A DNA stretch of 41,375 nucleotides from RGIG1995 sp045645205 (lineage in GTDB: Bacteria > Bacillota > Clostridia > Oscillospirales > CAG-272): NCBI GenBank assembly GCA_045645205.1, contig JAZRIJ010000073.1, positions 1 through 41,375 on the forward strand, read 5' to 3'. Positions 1-8,352 of the stretch are shown piece after piece. The notes beneath the pieces were generated by a model. The model saw only the letters and a list, made by a program, of their open reading frames with translations. It ran no database searches and had not been told where the DNA came from. Each line of letters starts with the position of its first letter. Positions within the stretch are counted from its first letter, which is position 1. Made by a program: the position numbers and the translations under genes.

Positions 1-46
1 TGGTCTAAGTGACTGGACTTGAACCAGCGGCCTCTACCACCCCAAG
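1..46 (-). repeat. Distal attachment repeat (3' half of tRNA-Pro)
   Basis: This segment is identical to 2907-2952, covering the tRNA-Pro 3' end including encoded CCA, the T arm, the variable region and the anticodon stem up to the loop. Identity stops after CCCCAAG, in the anticodon loop, so the crossover core lies there or in the stem. It is the displaced original 3' half of the tRNA. The repeat could start left of position 1. Confidence 0.9.
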
Positions 47-344
47 TGTGTCGCAAAGGGGGGAGATATATTAAGAGGGGGCGAAAGGTTCGCCCCCGAG
101 CGTTCAATTAGCACTTACATCACCCCTGTGTACAGACTTCGCCTATTGTCTACTAACAATGGAACGGCTGTATTTTGTCGTGCGCGCTCTTGCTTTATGG
201 GATTGACTTGCTCCACCTACGCCGCATTTCCTTTCCAAGCCCAAAAAAATGTGCGAGGGGAGCACAAACTTCTGTGTGGGCTGTATGCACTTTGTGGGGT
301 CATCAAACTTCACTCTGCCTCCGAGAGACAGATATTATTTGTTT
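47..344. other. Noncoding end of the small element with hairpins
   Basis: I see no convincing gene here; open frames lack ribosome sites and family resemblance. A perfect hairpin has arms GGGGGCGAA (77-85) and TTCGCCCCC (89-97) with a three-base loop. A smaller one has arms ATTGT (145-149) and ACAAT (156-160). In an element with an HUH Rep this gap is a reasonable place for the double-strand origin, because such nick sites often sit in or beside hairpins, but no nick motif can be assigned from sequence alone. Confidence 0.45.
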
Positions 345-719
345 TCAATCCTTCTTTTCCAAAGCTTCAAGCCTTTTATTAATATAGTCAAGTTGCTCTT
401 TCAAGTTATCACTTGGAGAGCTTTCTTTTTCGTCTGTTCTGCAACAAATATAGTCAAGAGACAAATTGAGCACGTCAGCTATTCTTACAAGGCACTCTAT
501 AGTTGGTTCCGACCTTCCAACCTCATAACCAGAATATGTTATTCGATTTATGCGCGTAGCTATTGCAAATGTTTCTTGTGTGTACCCTGCTTTCTTGCGT
601 TCTTCCTTTATCCTTGTTGCAACATTCATCTTTCTGACTTTATTGGCTTCGTTCATTTCAAGTCCTTTATTGTAGCCTTCTTTGAATGCTTTTTGCAGAG
701 TATATCTTCCTTCATCCAT
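345..719 (-). CDS. XRE-family (cI-like) repressor
   Basis: The product is 124 residues. A helix-turn-helix of the XRE/cI class lies around residues 32-90 (MNVATRIKEERKKAGYTQ, then a second helix pair with SGYEVGRSEPTIE). An N-terminal stretch of about 30 residues and a charged C-terminal helix flank it. The start is set at ATG 719 because AAGGAG sits nine bases upstream; a TTG three codons earlier abuts that ribosome site and is unlikely. The gene diverges from rep and int across a region of repeated AACCAA motifs, so it probably represses its own and the rep promoter. Confidence 0.8.
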   Translation of the reverse strand: MDEGRYTLQKAFKEGYNKGLEMNEANKVRKMNVATRIKEERKKAGYTQETFAIATRINRITYSGYEVGRSEPTIECLVRIADVLNLSLDYICCRTDEKESSPSDNLKEQLDYINKRLEALEKKD

Positions 720-747
720 TATATTCAACTCCTTTTAATCTATTATA

Positions 748-893
748 AACTACTTTTGGTTAAAAATCAAGATATTTTATGCATTTATAATATAAAATAT
801 GCAATATATGATGAATATATATTCATTTCCAACCAAACTCTTGACAAATCTAACCAAACGTTGTATAATGATTAAAAACTAACCAATCTTGGT
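748..893. promoter_or_regulatory. Divergent control region with AACCAA operators
   Basis: AACCAA-like sites occur at 831-838, 852-858 and 881-886, and in reverse orientation near 759-764; the one at 882-893 is a small palindrome (ACCAA-TC-TTGGT). They surround the strong rep promoter. A perfect 16-bp palindrome lies at 811-826. This is the expected layout of repressor operators between a cI-like gene and the replication genes. Which site the repressor binds is inferred. Confidence 0.55.
841..869 (+). promoter_or_regulatory. Consensus promoter for rep-int
   Basis: TTGACA at 841-846, a 17-base spacer and TATAAT at 864-869 give a perfect sigma-A promoter about 105 bases before the Rep start. 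One AACCAA site lies in the spacer and one just downstream, consistent with repression. Confidence 0.85.
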
Positions 894-974
894 GCTAAAC
901 AAAACATTATGGTTTGCTTTGTATTAACTTGATTATATTAGAATATCGGAGTAAACCTAAAGAAAGGAGAAAGA

Positions 975-1886
975 ATGATAAAGTGCAGTAAAGCTACAGA
1001 CTCAAATGGAAACATTGTAAACATTCGCCCTACAGCCAATGAAAATGTAACAGTAAAGTTTTCGGGAAACATAACTGAAATTAAGCATACACACGTAAAA
1101 AGCAAAGGCGGTACAACCCGAAAAATAAGTAAATCGGAGTATGTTGATATACGGACTGGGGAAATAAAAGAATTTAATCCACAAAACAAAAGAAGCGACG
1201 ACCTTATAAGTGTTAATCGTTCTATTGAGCTGGGAAGAGACATAATAAGAGCAAACTGCACTAATTCAACCTATTGCCGTTTTATAACATTAACCTATGC
1301 AGAGAATATGACCGACTCAAACAAACTCGCTAACGATTACAAAAACTTTCTCAAACGTTTGCCAGAAGCAGTAAAGCCATTCAAATGGATTTCTGCTGTA
1401 GAACCCCAAAAAAGAGGAGCTTGGCATATACACGCTATATTTATTTATAATAACACTGCTCCCTATATAGAAAACTCAATAATTAGCAAGGCTTGGAAAC
1501 AAGGGTTTGTATCAATAGAAGCCGTTGATAATTGCGACGATATGGGAGCATATCTCTGTGCTTATCTTACTGACCTCGATATTTCTGACCAACCCAATGA
1601 GATAACTCCCGATATAAAATCCGTTATAGATAGAAATGGAGTACCAAAACGTATTAAAAAAGGGGCTCGTCTCTGTATGTATCCTTCTGGAATGCATATT
1701 TTTAGATGGTCTCAAAATTGCATAAAACCGACAAAACAAATTATGCCGTCTTATCAAGCCGACAGGCTTGTGAAAAATCACCCTCTTGTTTATGAAAAAA
1801 CAAGTGTAATTGAAGATACGGAAAACAATTTTCAAAACATCATAAATACAAGGGTATTTAATAAGGCAAGAAAGGCGGTAAAATGA
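975..1886 (+). CDS. HUH-type rolling-circle replication initiator (Rep)
   Basis: A 303-residue protein with the three landmarks of RCR initiators: motif 1 FITLTYAEN (103-111), motif 2 with the metal-binding HIH (151-153, in AWHIHAIF) and a motif-3 region DMGAYLCAYLTD (189-200) whose tyrosines 193 and 197 are candidate nickases. Such enzymes nick a double-strand origin and stay bound to the 5' end during rolling-circle replication. The start has AAAGGAG at good spacing. It overlaps the integrase by four bases (ATGA), so the two are probably translated together. A mobilisation role for the same HUH enzyme is possible but unproven. Confidence 0.82.
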   Translation: MIKCSKATDSNGNIVNIRPTANENVTVKFSGNITEIKHTHVKSKGGTTRKISKSEYVDIRTGEIKEFNPQNKRSDDLISVNRSIELGRDIIRANCTNSTYCRFITLTYAENMTDSNKLANDYKNFLKRLPEAVKPFKWISAVEPQKRGAWHIHAIFIYNNTAPYIENSIISKAWKQGFVSIEAVDNCDDMGAYLCAYLTDLDISDQPNEITPDIKSVIDRNGVPKRIKKGARLCMYPSGMHIFRWSQNCIKPTKQIMPSYQADRLVKNHPLVYEKTSVIEDTENNFQNIINTRVFNKARKAVK

Positions 1887-2836
1887 CAGTATCGCAATTC
1901 TTCCAAGAATGGCTTGAGCGACAAAGGATTGATTTACAGAAATCTACCTATGAAGCATACACCGTATATTTTAACAAACACATCATTCCTTGGTTTGAAG
2001 CCACTTCCAACGACATAACCCAATTAACCGCCAAAGATGTCAACGACTACATAATACATCTAAAAATAAACGGCAGACTTGACGGAAAACAAGGGGGACT
2101 GTCCGAAGCCTCGGTCAAAAAGCATTTAAGCCTTATTAAACAAGCTTTAAACGAAGCTGTAGTACTTGGGTATATACAAGCTAATCCCTCGCTTTCTGTT
2201 AAGCTAAAACGCTCTAAAAAAGCTACAAGCACACAATATGTTATGCTCACTACTAACGAAGCTTACAGACTTCTCAAAACCTTTGAAAATCATAGGTTAT
2301 ACCCAATTATAAAAACAGCTTTATTTTATGGGTTACGCCGTTCAGAAGTGCTTGGACTTAAATGGTCTGCGATAGACTTTGAAAATAATGAGCTTCGCAT
2401 TCAACACACTATTGTAAAAAGCTTAACTATTGAGAAAAAAGACAACACGAAAACTCCGGGAAGCCGAGCAACATTTGAATTGCTCCCCGAAATAAAAGAA
2501 ATGTTTTTAAGGTTATACGAAAAACGTAATCCCAACAGTCAATACATATTTACTTGGGAAGACGGCAGACACTACCGCCCCGACTATGTTACAAAAGCCT
2601 TCAAAAAGCATTTGAAAAAATGTGGTCTGCCAGTTATGCGCTTTCACGACTTAAGACACAGTACAGCGTCAATACTTTTTGATAGCGGTATGGAATTGGA
2701 AGATGTAAAAAACTGGTTACGACATTCGGACATTGAAACCACGTCAAATATATACTTGCAATATAGTAGCGCCCGAAAAAAGATATGTTCAAGCAAGGTT
2801 TCAAGCATATTCAGCAAAGTTGCCGAAGCTTACTAA
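1883..2836 (+). CDS. int: Tyrosine-family integrase of the small element
   Basis: The protein has 317 residues, typical of the family. An N-terminal SAM-like core-binding domain (about 1-110) is followed by the catalytic domain: Arg in GLRRSEVLGLKW (R152), HDLRH (H255, R258), LRHSDIETTS (H281) and the nucleophile Tyr in IYLQYS (Y291). It would recombine the element with the anticodon region of tRNA-Pro(GGG), which lies directly downstream. It starts inside the rep stop codon. I see no separate excisionase gene. Confidence 0.92.
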   Translation: MTVSQFFQEWLERQRIDLQKSTYEAYTVYFNKHIIPWFEATSNDITQLTAKDVNDYIIHLKINGRLDGKQGGLSEASVKKHLSLIKQALNEAVVLGYIQANPSLSVKLKRSKKATSTQYVMLTTNEAYRLLKTFENHRLYPIIKTALFYGLRRSEVLGLKWSAIDFENNELRIQHTIVKSLTIEKKDNTKTPGSRATFELLPEIKEMFLRLYEKRNPNSQYIFTWEDGRHYRPDYVTKAFKKHLKKCGLPVMRFHDLRHSTASILFDSGMELEDVKNWLRHSDIETTSNIYLQYSSARKKICSSKVSSIFSKVAEAY

Positions 2837-2877
2837 AAAGACAAAAAAACAGCTTGGTTACTTGATATACAGAAACA

Positions 2878-2905
2878 AAAAAGACAGTCGAAAGACTGTC
2901 TTTTT
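2878..2905. terminator. Bidirectional terminator between int and tRNA-Pro
   Basis: The arms AAAAAGACAGTC and GACTGTCTTTTT pair perfectly around a GAAA loop. A/T runs on both sides let it stop integrase transcription on the plus strand and tRNA transcription on the minus strand. The element therefore brings its own terminator for the tRNA it rebuilds. Confidence 0.85.
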
Positions 2906-2906
2906 A

Positions 2907-2982
2907 TGGTCTAAGTGACTGGACTTGAACCAGCGGCCTCTACCACCCCAAGGTAGCGCTCTCCCAGCTGAGCTACACCTAG
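2907..2982 (-). tRNA. tRNA-Pro(GGG)
   Basis: The reverse complement folds as a full cloverleaf: acceptor CTAGGTG with CACTTAG, anticodon stem CTACC with GGTAG, loop TTGGGGT with anticodon GGG, discriminator A and encoded CCA. The 3' half (2907-2952) is duplicated at 1-46, so this copy is a hybrid whose 3' half came with the integrated element. Confidence 0.93.
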
Positions 2983-2994
2983 TTACAGTTTGGT

Positions 2995-3023
2995 ATTATA
3001 GCACATCTTTTCAAAATAGTCAA
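2995..3023 (-). promoter_or_regulatory. Promoter of tRNA-Pro(GGG)
   Basis: On the minus strand TTGACT (3018-3023), 17 bases and TATAAT (2995-3000) end 12 bases before the tRNA 5' end, the normal distance for a tRNA promoter. Confidence 0.85.
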
Positions 3024-3152
3024 GTATTTAGTGAAATTATTTTTTATTTTTATGTCTTTTTTTTGATAACATAAAAAACAACGACAAAACCTATGATAAA
3101 GAGTGTAATGCCTATAAACAATTACCCCTACTGAGTTTTCGACATAGTAATC

Positions 3153-3902
3153 TTATTTATTTGCATTATTAAATACAATATTTTCAACGGTGGTTATAAT
3201 CTTATTCAACAGCAAAATATCAAAATCTTCAAACTCGTTTATTTTGATACGCTTACCTGTCAAGGTGCAAAATAATGTTGCCGCTGAAGCAAATCTGCCG
3301 TAATCCAGAGTCAAATGAAAGCCGTCTCGGTTCAGGGACAGTCCTCCGTTATTGTAATCGAATTCAGGTACAGTCTCACGTAGGCTCTGTATAACATCAC
3401 CCACATGAATAATTGGTACATTAATCAGTTTCGACACCATTTCCGATGCATCCTTTATACGCCTGAACATTTCTCTTTGGTTGCATTTATAATTTTCAAA
3501 AGCTTTAAGTTCAGAATCAATCTCATAGCTCCATGTTTGAAGAAAGTATATTTGAGCATTGGGTTGTTTTTCTCTCACCAAAGCTGCCAAGTTTTGAACA
3601 TACGGTAAATACGACTGCGGTCTTCCGCTCAATGGGCTTGATTGCTGTAAGGTTACAACATCCCACTCGTCCAACAATAATGCTTCTGATATAGAAATAT
3701 TTCTCTCGCCTCTGTTACCGTTAAGTTCCAAAGAATAATTCGCTTTATTACCAATCACATTGTTCCAATGCATTTCAAGACTGCATCCGCCTATGTACAG
3801 ATTTGCCGTCTCCATTTCATAACTGTTTTTTTCGGCTAATTTATGAAGCCATTTATGTGAATCTTGGGAAAAGCTGTTTCCTATTGACAATATTTTCATC
3901 AT
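3153..3902 (-). CDS. SGNH-fold hydrolase, DUF4886 family
   Basis: The 249-residue protein begins with ILSIGNSFSQDSHKWLHKLA, the DUF4886 signature whose serine after GN is the likely nucleophile, and has a C-terminal DGFHLT block that would provide the Asp-His pair. No signal peptide is seen, so it is probably cytoplasmic. Relatives are esterase/lipase-like enzymes often found among carbohydrate genes; the substrate is unknown, though a deacetylase or esterase acting on acylated sugars would suit the neighbouring beta-galactosidase. It overlaps the upstream small membrane protein by four bases, so the two are one operon. Confidence 0.8.
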   Translation of the reverse strand: MMKILSIGNSFSQDSHKWLHKLAEKNSYEMETANLYIGGCSLEMHWNNVIGNKANYSLELNGNRGERNISISEALLLDEWDVVTLQQSSPLSGRPQSYLPYVQNLAALVREKQPNAQIYFLQTWSYEIDSELKAFENYKCNQREMFRRIKDASEMVSKLINVPIIHVGDVIQSLRETVPEFDYNNGGLSLNRDGFHLTLDYGRFASAATLFCTLTGKRIKINEFEDFDILLLNKIITTVENIVFNNANK

Positions 3903-4198
3903 TTTGTTGCTTCTTTTCGGTCAAGTCTCTTATTTCTGAAGTAAAGAATAGTGTCAACGCCAACCATTACAAAATTCAGAATATAGAACACAAGCACATA
4001 CCATTTCTGTGCAAAGTCAGCCATATATGCTTCATTTATGAGCTTTGATGTTATTCCTGCAACGTAACCGAAAAGTATCAAAAGCAAAAACATAAGACTC
4101 TTGCCCTTTGCGGTTCTTGCTTTCCACGACTTCATAACATTCATCGGCCATGATGCACCGAAGCTTACGATCATAATAATTTCAAATAATTCTGCCAT
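3899..4198 (-). CDS. Small PQ-loop/SemiSWEET-like membrane protein
   Basis: Ninety-nine residues starting MAELFEIIMIVSFGASWP, with three hydrophobic segments separated by a basic loop (KSWKARTAKGKS). The pattern W-P-x4-K then KGKS before a second helix resembles PQ-loop/SemiSWEET proteins, which can dimerise as small sugar carriers. The start at 4198 has GGGAGG ten bases upstream; a TTG six codons earlier lies inside that ribosome site. It is first in an operon with the SGNH hydrolase. Transport activity is inferred only from topology. Confidence 0.65.
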   Translation of the reverse strand: MAELFEIIMIVSFGASWPMNVMKSWKARTAKGKSLMFLLLILFGYVAGITSKLINEAYMADFAQKWYVLVFYILNFVMVGVDTILYFRNKRLDRKEATK

Positions 4199-4229
4199 TT
4201 TACATTTTCCTCCCAAAATAATCTATAAT

Positions 4230-4258
4230 ACTTTACAACATATTTTATAAAATGTCAA
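4230..4258 (-). promoter_or_regulatory. Probable promoter of the PQ-loop/SGNH operon
   Basis: The minus strand has TTGACA (4253-4258), a 17-base spacer and TAAAGT (4230-4235), about 30 bases before the start codon. The -35 is perfect and the -10 weaker. Confidence 0.55.
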
Positions 4259-4466
4259 GAACATTGTATAATACACTGCTATAACATTTATCATATAGCA
4301 AGAACATAAAAAATAAGTTTGAACACCAGCTCTCTACAATCATATTCACGCTAAAATCATTTGTTAAATCACTTTAAATTGCGATTATTAAGGTTCAAAG
4401 CGGGGTAGAATAAATTTTGAGACAACGCCTTTTTTTAAAATGACTGTTTGTCTGAAAAGTTTTGCT

Positions 4467-4492
4467 GACCGAATAGTAATTTTTATACGGTC
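4467..4492 (+). promoter_or_regulatory. Inverted repeat ahead of the symporter gene
   Basis: GACCG (4467-4471) and CGGTC (4488-4492) flank an AT-rich loop just before the symporter ribosome site. The position suits an operator or a leader hairpin for the sugar operon. The remaining stretch from 4260 to 4466 holds no gene and no promoter I would defend. Confidence 0.35.
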
Positions 4493-4508
4493 GGAAATGA
4501 GGATCATT

Positions 4509-5948
4509 ATGGAATCTACTCGCCCCCCCCGTCCTTTTGGTATACGCGACAGCCTTGCATATGCCGCAGGAGATCTTGGCTGTAACATGAGCTTTGCACT
4601 TAAAGGAACAATGTTGATATTTTGGACACAGTTTATGAAGCTTGAGTTGTGGTACTCTCTTCTGCTTGTTATCGTTCAGGTATGGGATGCAATCAACGAC
4701 CCGCTTATCGGTTCAATGATTGACTCCGACAAACGTAAATACAAGAAAAACAAATTTTTGAGTTACATTTGGGCAGGCTCTATAGGTTTAACCGTTGGCG
4801 GCGCATTATGCTTTATTCCCATTCCAAACGCGCCCCTTTGGGCACAAATTATAATCTTTATTGCAGGATATGTAATCTGGGATGCTTTTTACACTGTTGC
4901 AAATGTTCCATACGGTTCACTTTTGTCTCTTATTTCGGGATCACCTGCCGACCGCGCTTCACTTTCTGCATGGCGTTCTGTAGGCTCTATGCTCGGAAAT
5001 ATGATTCCCATGGTCATTCTTCCATTTATTATTTACGACAAGGAAGACAATCTTATTGGTGAAAACGTATTTATCGCAGCTCTTGTTATGGGTGTGTTGG
5101 GCTTTATTTGTTTCCAATTTATGATACGTAATACGGAAATACGCGAAAACACAGATATAAAAATTGAAGATACCTCAAAATTTAATGTTATTAAGGCTAT
5201 GGGTAATTTCTTAAAAAATCGACCCGCTGTTGGCGCAACGGTTGCCGCTATGGGTATGTTCCTCGGTATGCAGGGCGGTACAGCAGCAGTAACTGTTCTA
5301 TTCCAGTCTTATTTTAATAACGCAAAAATATCGGGAGTAGTTCAGGCTTTCTCTATGCTCCCTATCATTGCATTTACTCCCCTTGCGCGTAAAATGGTCG
5401 TTAAATACGGAAAAAAGGAGCTTTCGACTTTTGGTACGATATGCTCAATAGCTGCGTGTACACTTATGCTTATCCTTCCTATTACTCCCGATACCTCAGG
5501 TCTAATTATTTATATAATTTGCCAGCTTGTAAACAGCCTTGGTATCGGTATCTATTCCACAGTATCGTGGGCAATGATGGGCGATGCTATCGACTACAAT
5601 GAATGGAAAACAGGCGCACGCGAGGAAGGCACGGTATATTCGCTTCACTCATTTTTTCGTAAACTTGCACAAGGCCTTGGGCCTGCTTTAACTTTGGTTA
5701 TAATGGCTGCGCTGGGATATGTGGGTGCAAATGAAGGCAATCAAGAATTTTCGGTTGCACTCAATATGCGTTATCTTGTTGCCGCCCTATATTTATTCAG
5801 CGCAATTTTGCAGTTTATAGGACTATCTATTATCTACAACCTTGACAAAAATACATTATCAAAAATGAATAAAGACCTTGGGCGAGATATAGAGACAGAT
5901 GATATTCTGACTTATAATATATTAGATGATTCGGACAAGTTGCCTTAA
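4509..5948 (+). CDS. GPH-family sugar:cation symporter (MFS_2)
   Basis: This 479-residue membrane protein has about twelve hydrophobic segments and the GPH marks: SLAYAAGDLGCN at the N-terminus, a DAINDPLIGSMIDSDKRKYKK block after the second helix, and VPYGSLLSLIS. Family members import glycosides or oligosaccharides with Na+ or H+. The start at ATG 4509 follows GAGGA by five bases and gives the usual family N-terminus; an upstream in-frame ATG would add an atypical leader. A GH2 beta-galactosidase follows after 67 bases on the same strand, so the likely cargo is a beta-galactoside taken in and cleaved in the cytoplasm. Confidence 0.88.
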   Translation: MESTRPPRPFGIRDSLAYAAGDLGCNMSFALKGTMLIFWTQFMKLELWYSLLLVIVQVWDAINDPLIGSMIDSDKRKYKKNKFLSYIWAGSIGLTVGGALCFIPIPNAPLWAQIIIFIAGYVIWDAFYTVANVPYGSLLSLISGSPADRASLSAWRSVGSMLGNMIPMVILPFIIYDKEDNLIGENVFIAALVMGVLGFICFQFMIRNTEIRENTDIKIEDTSKFNVIKAMGNFLKNRPAVGATVAAMGMFLGMQGGTAAVTVLFQSYFNNAKISGVVQAFSMLPIIAFTPLARKMVVKYGKKELSTFGTICSIAACTLMLILPITPDTSGLIIYIICQLVNSLGIGIYSTVSWAMMGDAIDYNEWKTGAREEGTVYSLHSFFRKLAQGLGPALTLVIMAALGYVGANEGNQEFSVALNMRYLVAALYLFSAILQFIGLSIIYNLDKNTLSKMNKDLGRDIETDDILTYNILDDSDKLP

Positions 5949-6015
5949 TTTGCTTTTAGCCTAATTATTCTATTTTGCTTTTTATTTTAAAATAATCATC
6001 AAAGGAGAAACTGAA

Positions 6016-8277
6016 ATGAGAACAGTTATAAACATTAACAATAAATGGGCATTTACAAAGCTTGCAGATTCGATTCCTACTGAAATATCAAATAAGTGGG
6101 ATTTTGTAAACCTGCCGCATACATGGAATGCTATCGACGGACAGGATGGCGATAATGATTATTACAGAGGGATGGGATACTATGCAAAAACAATAAACAA
6201 GACGGATCTTCCCGAAGCAGATAGATATTATTTGCAAATAAAAGGAGCAAACTCTTCGGCTGATGTATATCTAAACGGAAAATTATTGGCTCATCATGAA
6301 GGGGGGTACTCAACATGGCGTGTTGATCTTACAGACACTCTTGAAAATGTAAATCTGCTGGTTATTGCAGTAGACAATTCGGCAAATGAGACAGTGTATC
6401 CCCAAATGGCAGACTTTACATTTTACGGAGGTCTCTACCGTGACGTCGATCTTATTTGTATCAGCCAATCTCACTTTGACCTTGACTGTTACGGTGGTCC
6501 CGGTATTAAGATCACCCCCGAAATTTGCGGCAATAATGCAGAAGTCGAGCTTGAAGTTTATGTTACAAACCTCAAATCAGATCAAGCCGTAAAATATATT
6601 ATCGAGGATAAAGAAGGAAACACTGTTGTACAAACGGAAACAAATAACACTAAAGTTATTTTGACTATTCCCACAGTACATTTATGGCACGGACGTAAAG
6701 ACCCTTACCTTTATACAGCAAAAGCAAAACTTGTTGACAACGGCAAGGTTATTGACAGCATTTCTTCACACTTCGGTTGCCGTACATTTAAAATAGATTC
6801 CGAAAACGGTTTTATTCTGAATGGCGAAGAATATCATCTCAGAGGTGTTTCGCGTCATCAAGACCGTTGGCAAAAAGGTAACGCTCTTTCTCCTACAGAC
6901 CACCAAGAAGATATTGACCTTATTTATGAGGTGGGCGCAACAACTATCCGTCTTGCTCACTATCAGCATGATCAATATTTCTATGATCTATGCGATAAGT
7001 ACGGTTTTGTTGTCTGGGCAGAGATACCCTATATTTCAAAGCATATGCCTGCAGGCAGAGAAAATACCATTTCACAAATGAAAGAACTCATTATACAAAA
7101 CTATAACCACCCATCTATTGTTGTTTGGGGCCTTTCAAACGAAATAGGAATCGGCGGCTCTAACGACGATCTGCTTGAAAACCACCGTATTCTAAACGAG
7201 CTATGTCATGAAATAGATAAAACACGTCTTACGACAGTGGCAGCGGTTTCTATGTGTAAAATAGACGATCCATATCTGAAAATTCCCGATGTTGTTTCTT
7301 ACAACCATTATTTCGGCTGGTATGGCGGTGAGACAGATATGAACGGTCCTTGGTTTGATAAATTTCATGCAAAACACCCAAATATACCTATAGGCTGTTC
7401 CGAATACGGATGTGAAGGGCTTAATTGGCACACCTCATCACCTATGCAGGGCGACTATACAGAAGAGTATCAGGCATACTATCATGAAGAACTTATCAAG
7501 CAGCTCTTTACTCGCAAATACCTGTGGGCAACACATGTATGGAATATGTTTGATTTTGGTTCTGACGCGCGTAACGAGGGCGGAAAAAACGGACAGAACC
7601 ACAAAGGACTTGTAACCTTTGACCGTAAGTATAAAAAGGATGCATTCTATGCGTATAAAGCGTGGCTGTCCGATGAACCGTTTGTTCACCTCTGCGGTAA
7701 GAGATACGTTGACCGTATTGAAGACATAACGAAAGTTACCGTTTACTCAAATCTGCCTGAGGTTGAGCTGTTTGCAAATGGCAATTCTATCGGCAAGAAG
7801 AAGGCAGATGATCACTTTTTCTATTTTGAAGTTTCGAATAGCGGAGAAACCATTCTTACTGCTGTTGCAGGCGAGTATAAAGATACGAGCGTTATTCGCA
7901 AAGTTGAGACATTTAATGAAGACTATCGCCTTAAAGAAAAGGGCGCTATTCTTAACTGGTTCGACATAGAAGTTCCCGAAGGATACCTTTCCCTTAACGA
8001 TAAAATGAGCGATGTTATCAGCACCTTACAGGGTAAAATGATATTTATGGGACTTGTCGGCAAGCTTATGGGCGAAAAGAGTAATAACGGAAAATCCGGC
8101 AAAATGGAAGCCGCAGGCTTTGAGATCGGACCCGAAATGCTGAGCATGATGGGCGGCTTCACCGTACTCCGTCTCTTCACCCTTATGGGCGGCATGATGG
8201 ATATGAAATTCACAAAAGAAGAACTCCTCGCTCTCAACGCTAAACTCAACAAAATAAAAAAACCGGATAAAAAATAA
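6016..8277 (+). CDS. GH2 beta-galactosidase-like glycoside hydrolase
   Basis: A 753-residue GH2 enzyme without signal peptide. The order is sugar-binding domain (about 1-150, FVNLPHTWNA), Ig-like domain, then the TIM barrel with the acid/base Glu in WGLSNEIGIGG (residue 376) and the nucleophile Glu in GCSEYG (463). It should hydrolyse beta-galactosides, or glucuronides, imported by the upstream symporter. About 100 residues after the family core form a Met/Gly-rich helical tail (GKMIFMGLVGKLMGEK to MMGGMMDMKFTKEELLALN) that I do not recognise as a standard GH2 module. The ribosome site AAAGGAG is well placed. Confidence 0.88.
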   Translation: MRTVININNKWAFTKLADSIPTEISNKWDFVNLPHTWNAIDGQDGDNDYYRGMGYYAKTINKTDLPEADRYYLQIKGANSSADVYLNGKLLAHHEGGYSTWRVDLTDTLENVNLLVIAVDNSANETVYPQMADFTFYGGLYRDVDLICISQSHFDLDCYGGPGIKITPEICGNNAEVELEVYVTNLKSDQAVKYIIEDKEGNTVVQTETNNTKVILTIPTVHLWHGRKDPYLYTAKAKLVDNGKVIDSISSHFGCRTFKIDSENGFILNGEEYHLRGVSRHQDRWQKGNALSPTDHQEDIDLIYEVGATTIRLAHYQHDQYFYDLCDKYGFVVWAEIPYISKHMPAGRENTISQMKELIIQNYNHPSIVVWGLSNEIGIGGSNDDLLENHRILNELCHEIDKTRLTTVAAVSMCKIDDPYLKIPDVVSYNHYFGWYGGETDMNGPWFDKFHAKHPNIPIGCSEYGCEGLNWHTSSPMQGDYTEEYQAYYHEELIKQLFTRKYLWATHVWNMFDFGSDARNEGGKNGQNHKGLVTFDRKYKKDAFYAYKAWLSDEPFVHLCGKRYVDRIEDITKVTVYSNLPEVELFANGNSIGKKKADDHFFYFEVSNSGETILTAVAGEYKDTSVIRKVETFNEDYRLKEKGAILNWFDIEVPEGYLSLNDKMSDVISTLQGKMIFMGLVGKLMGEKSNNGKSGKMEAAGFEIGPEMLSMMGGFTVLRLFTLMGGMMDMKFTKEELLALNAKLNKIKKPDKK

Positions 8278-8283
8278 ATAAAA

Positions 8284-8327
8284 TTACAAAAGCCGTGCAG
8301 GAATAAATTTCCACACGGCTTTTGTAA
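8284..8327. terminator. Bidirectional terminator between convergent operons
   Basis: TTACAAAAGCCGTG (8284-8297) pairs perfectly with CACGGCTTTTGTAA (8314-8327). It lies between the plus-strand GH2 gene and the minus-strand histidine kinase and can stop both. Confidence 0.85.
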
Positions 8328-8352
8328 TGTTATACGTAATATAAAAAAACAT

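Larger units (their letters stand above)
1..2952. mobile_element. Minimal integrated element (repressor, HUH Rep, tyrosine integrase) in tRNA-Pro(GGG)
   Basis: The 46 bases at 1-46 are repeated exactly at 2907-2952, where they form the 3' half of tRNA-Pro(GGG). Between the copies lie only a repressor gene, a rolling-circle type Rep gene and a tyrosine integrase gene, the last two overlapping by four bases. The layout (int next to the intact tRNA, a 3'-half remnant at the far side) is what tRNA-directed integration produces. No separate relaxase, coupling protein, capsid or cargo gene is visible. The exact left end may extend beyond the window. It could be an integrated RCR plasmid, a mini-IME or a satellite. 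Confidence 0.85.

Noticed and set aside
249..875. 208-residue plus-strand open frame over the repressor
   Set aside because: It lies antisense to a clear XRE repressor with a good ribosome site and reads as low-complexity Phe/Cys-rich sequence.
3050..3120. Possible tiny hydrophobic peptide on the minus strand (FIGITLFIIGFVVVFYVIKK)
   Set aside because: It has only a TTG start and no ribosome site; it may be a decayed membrane-protein end.
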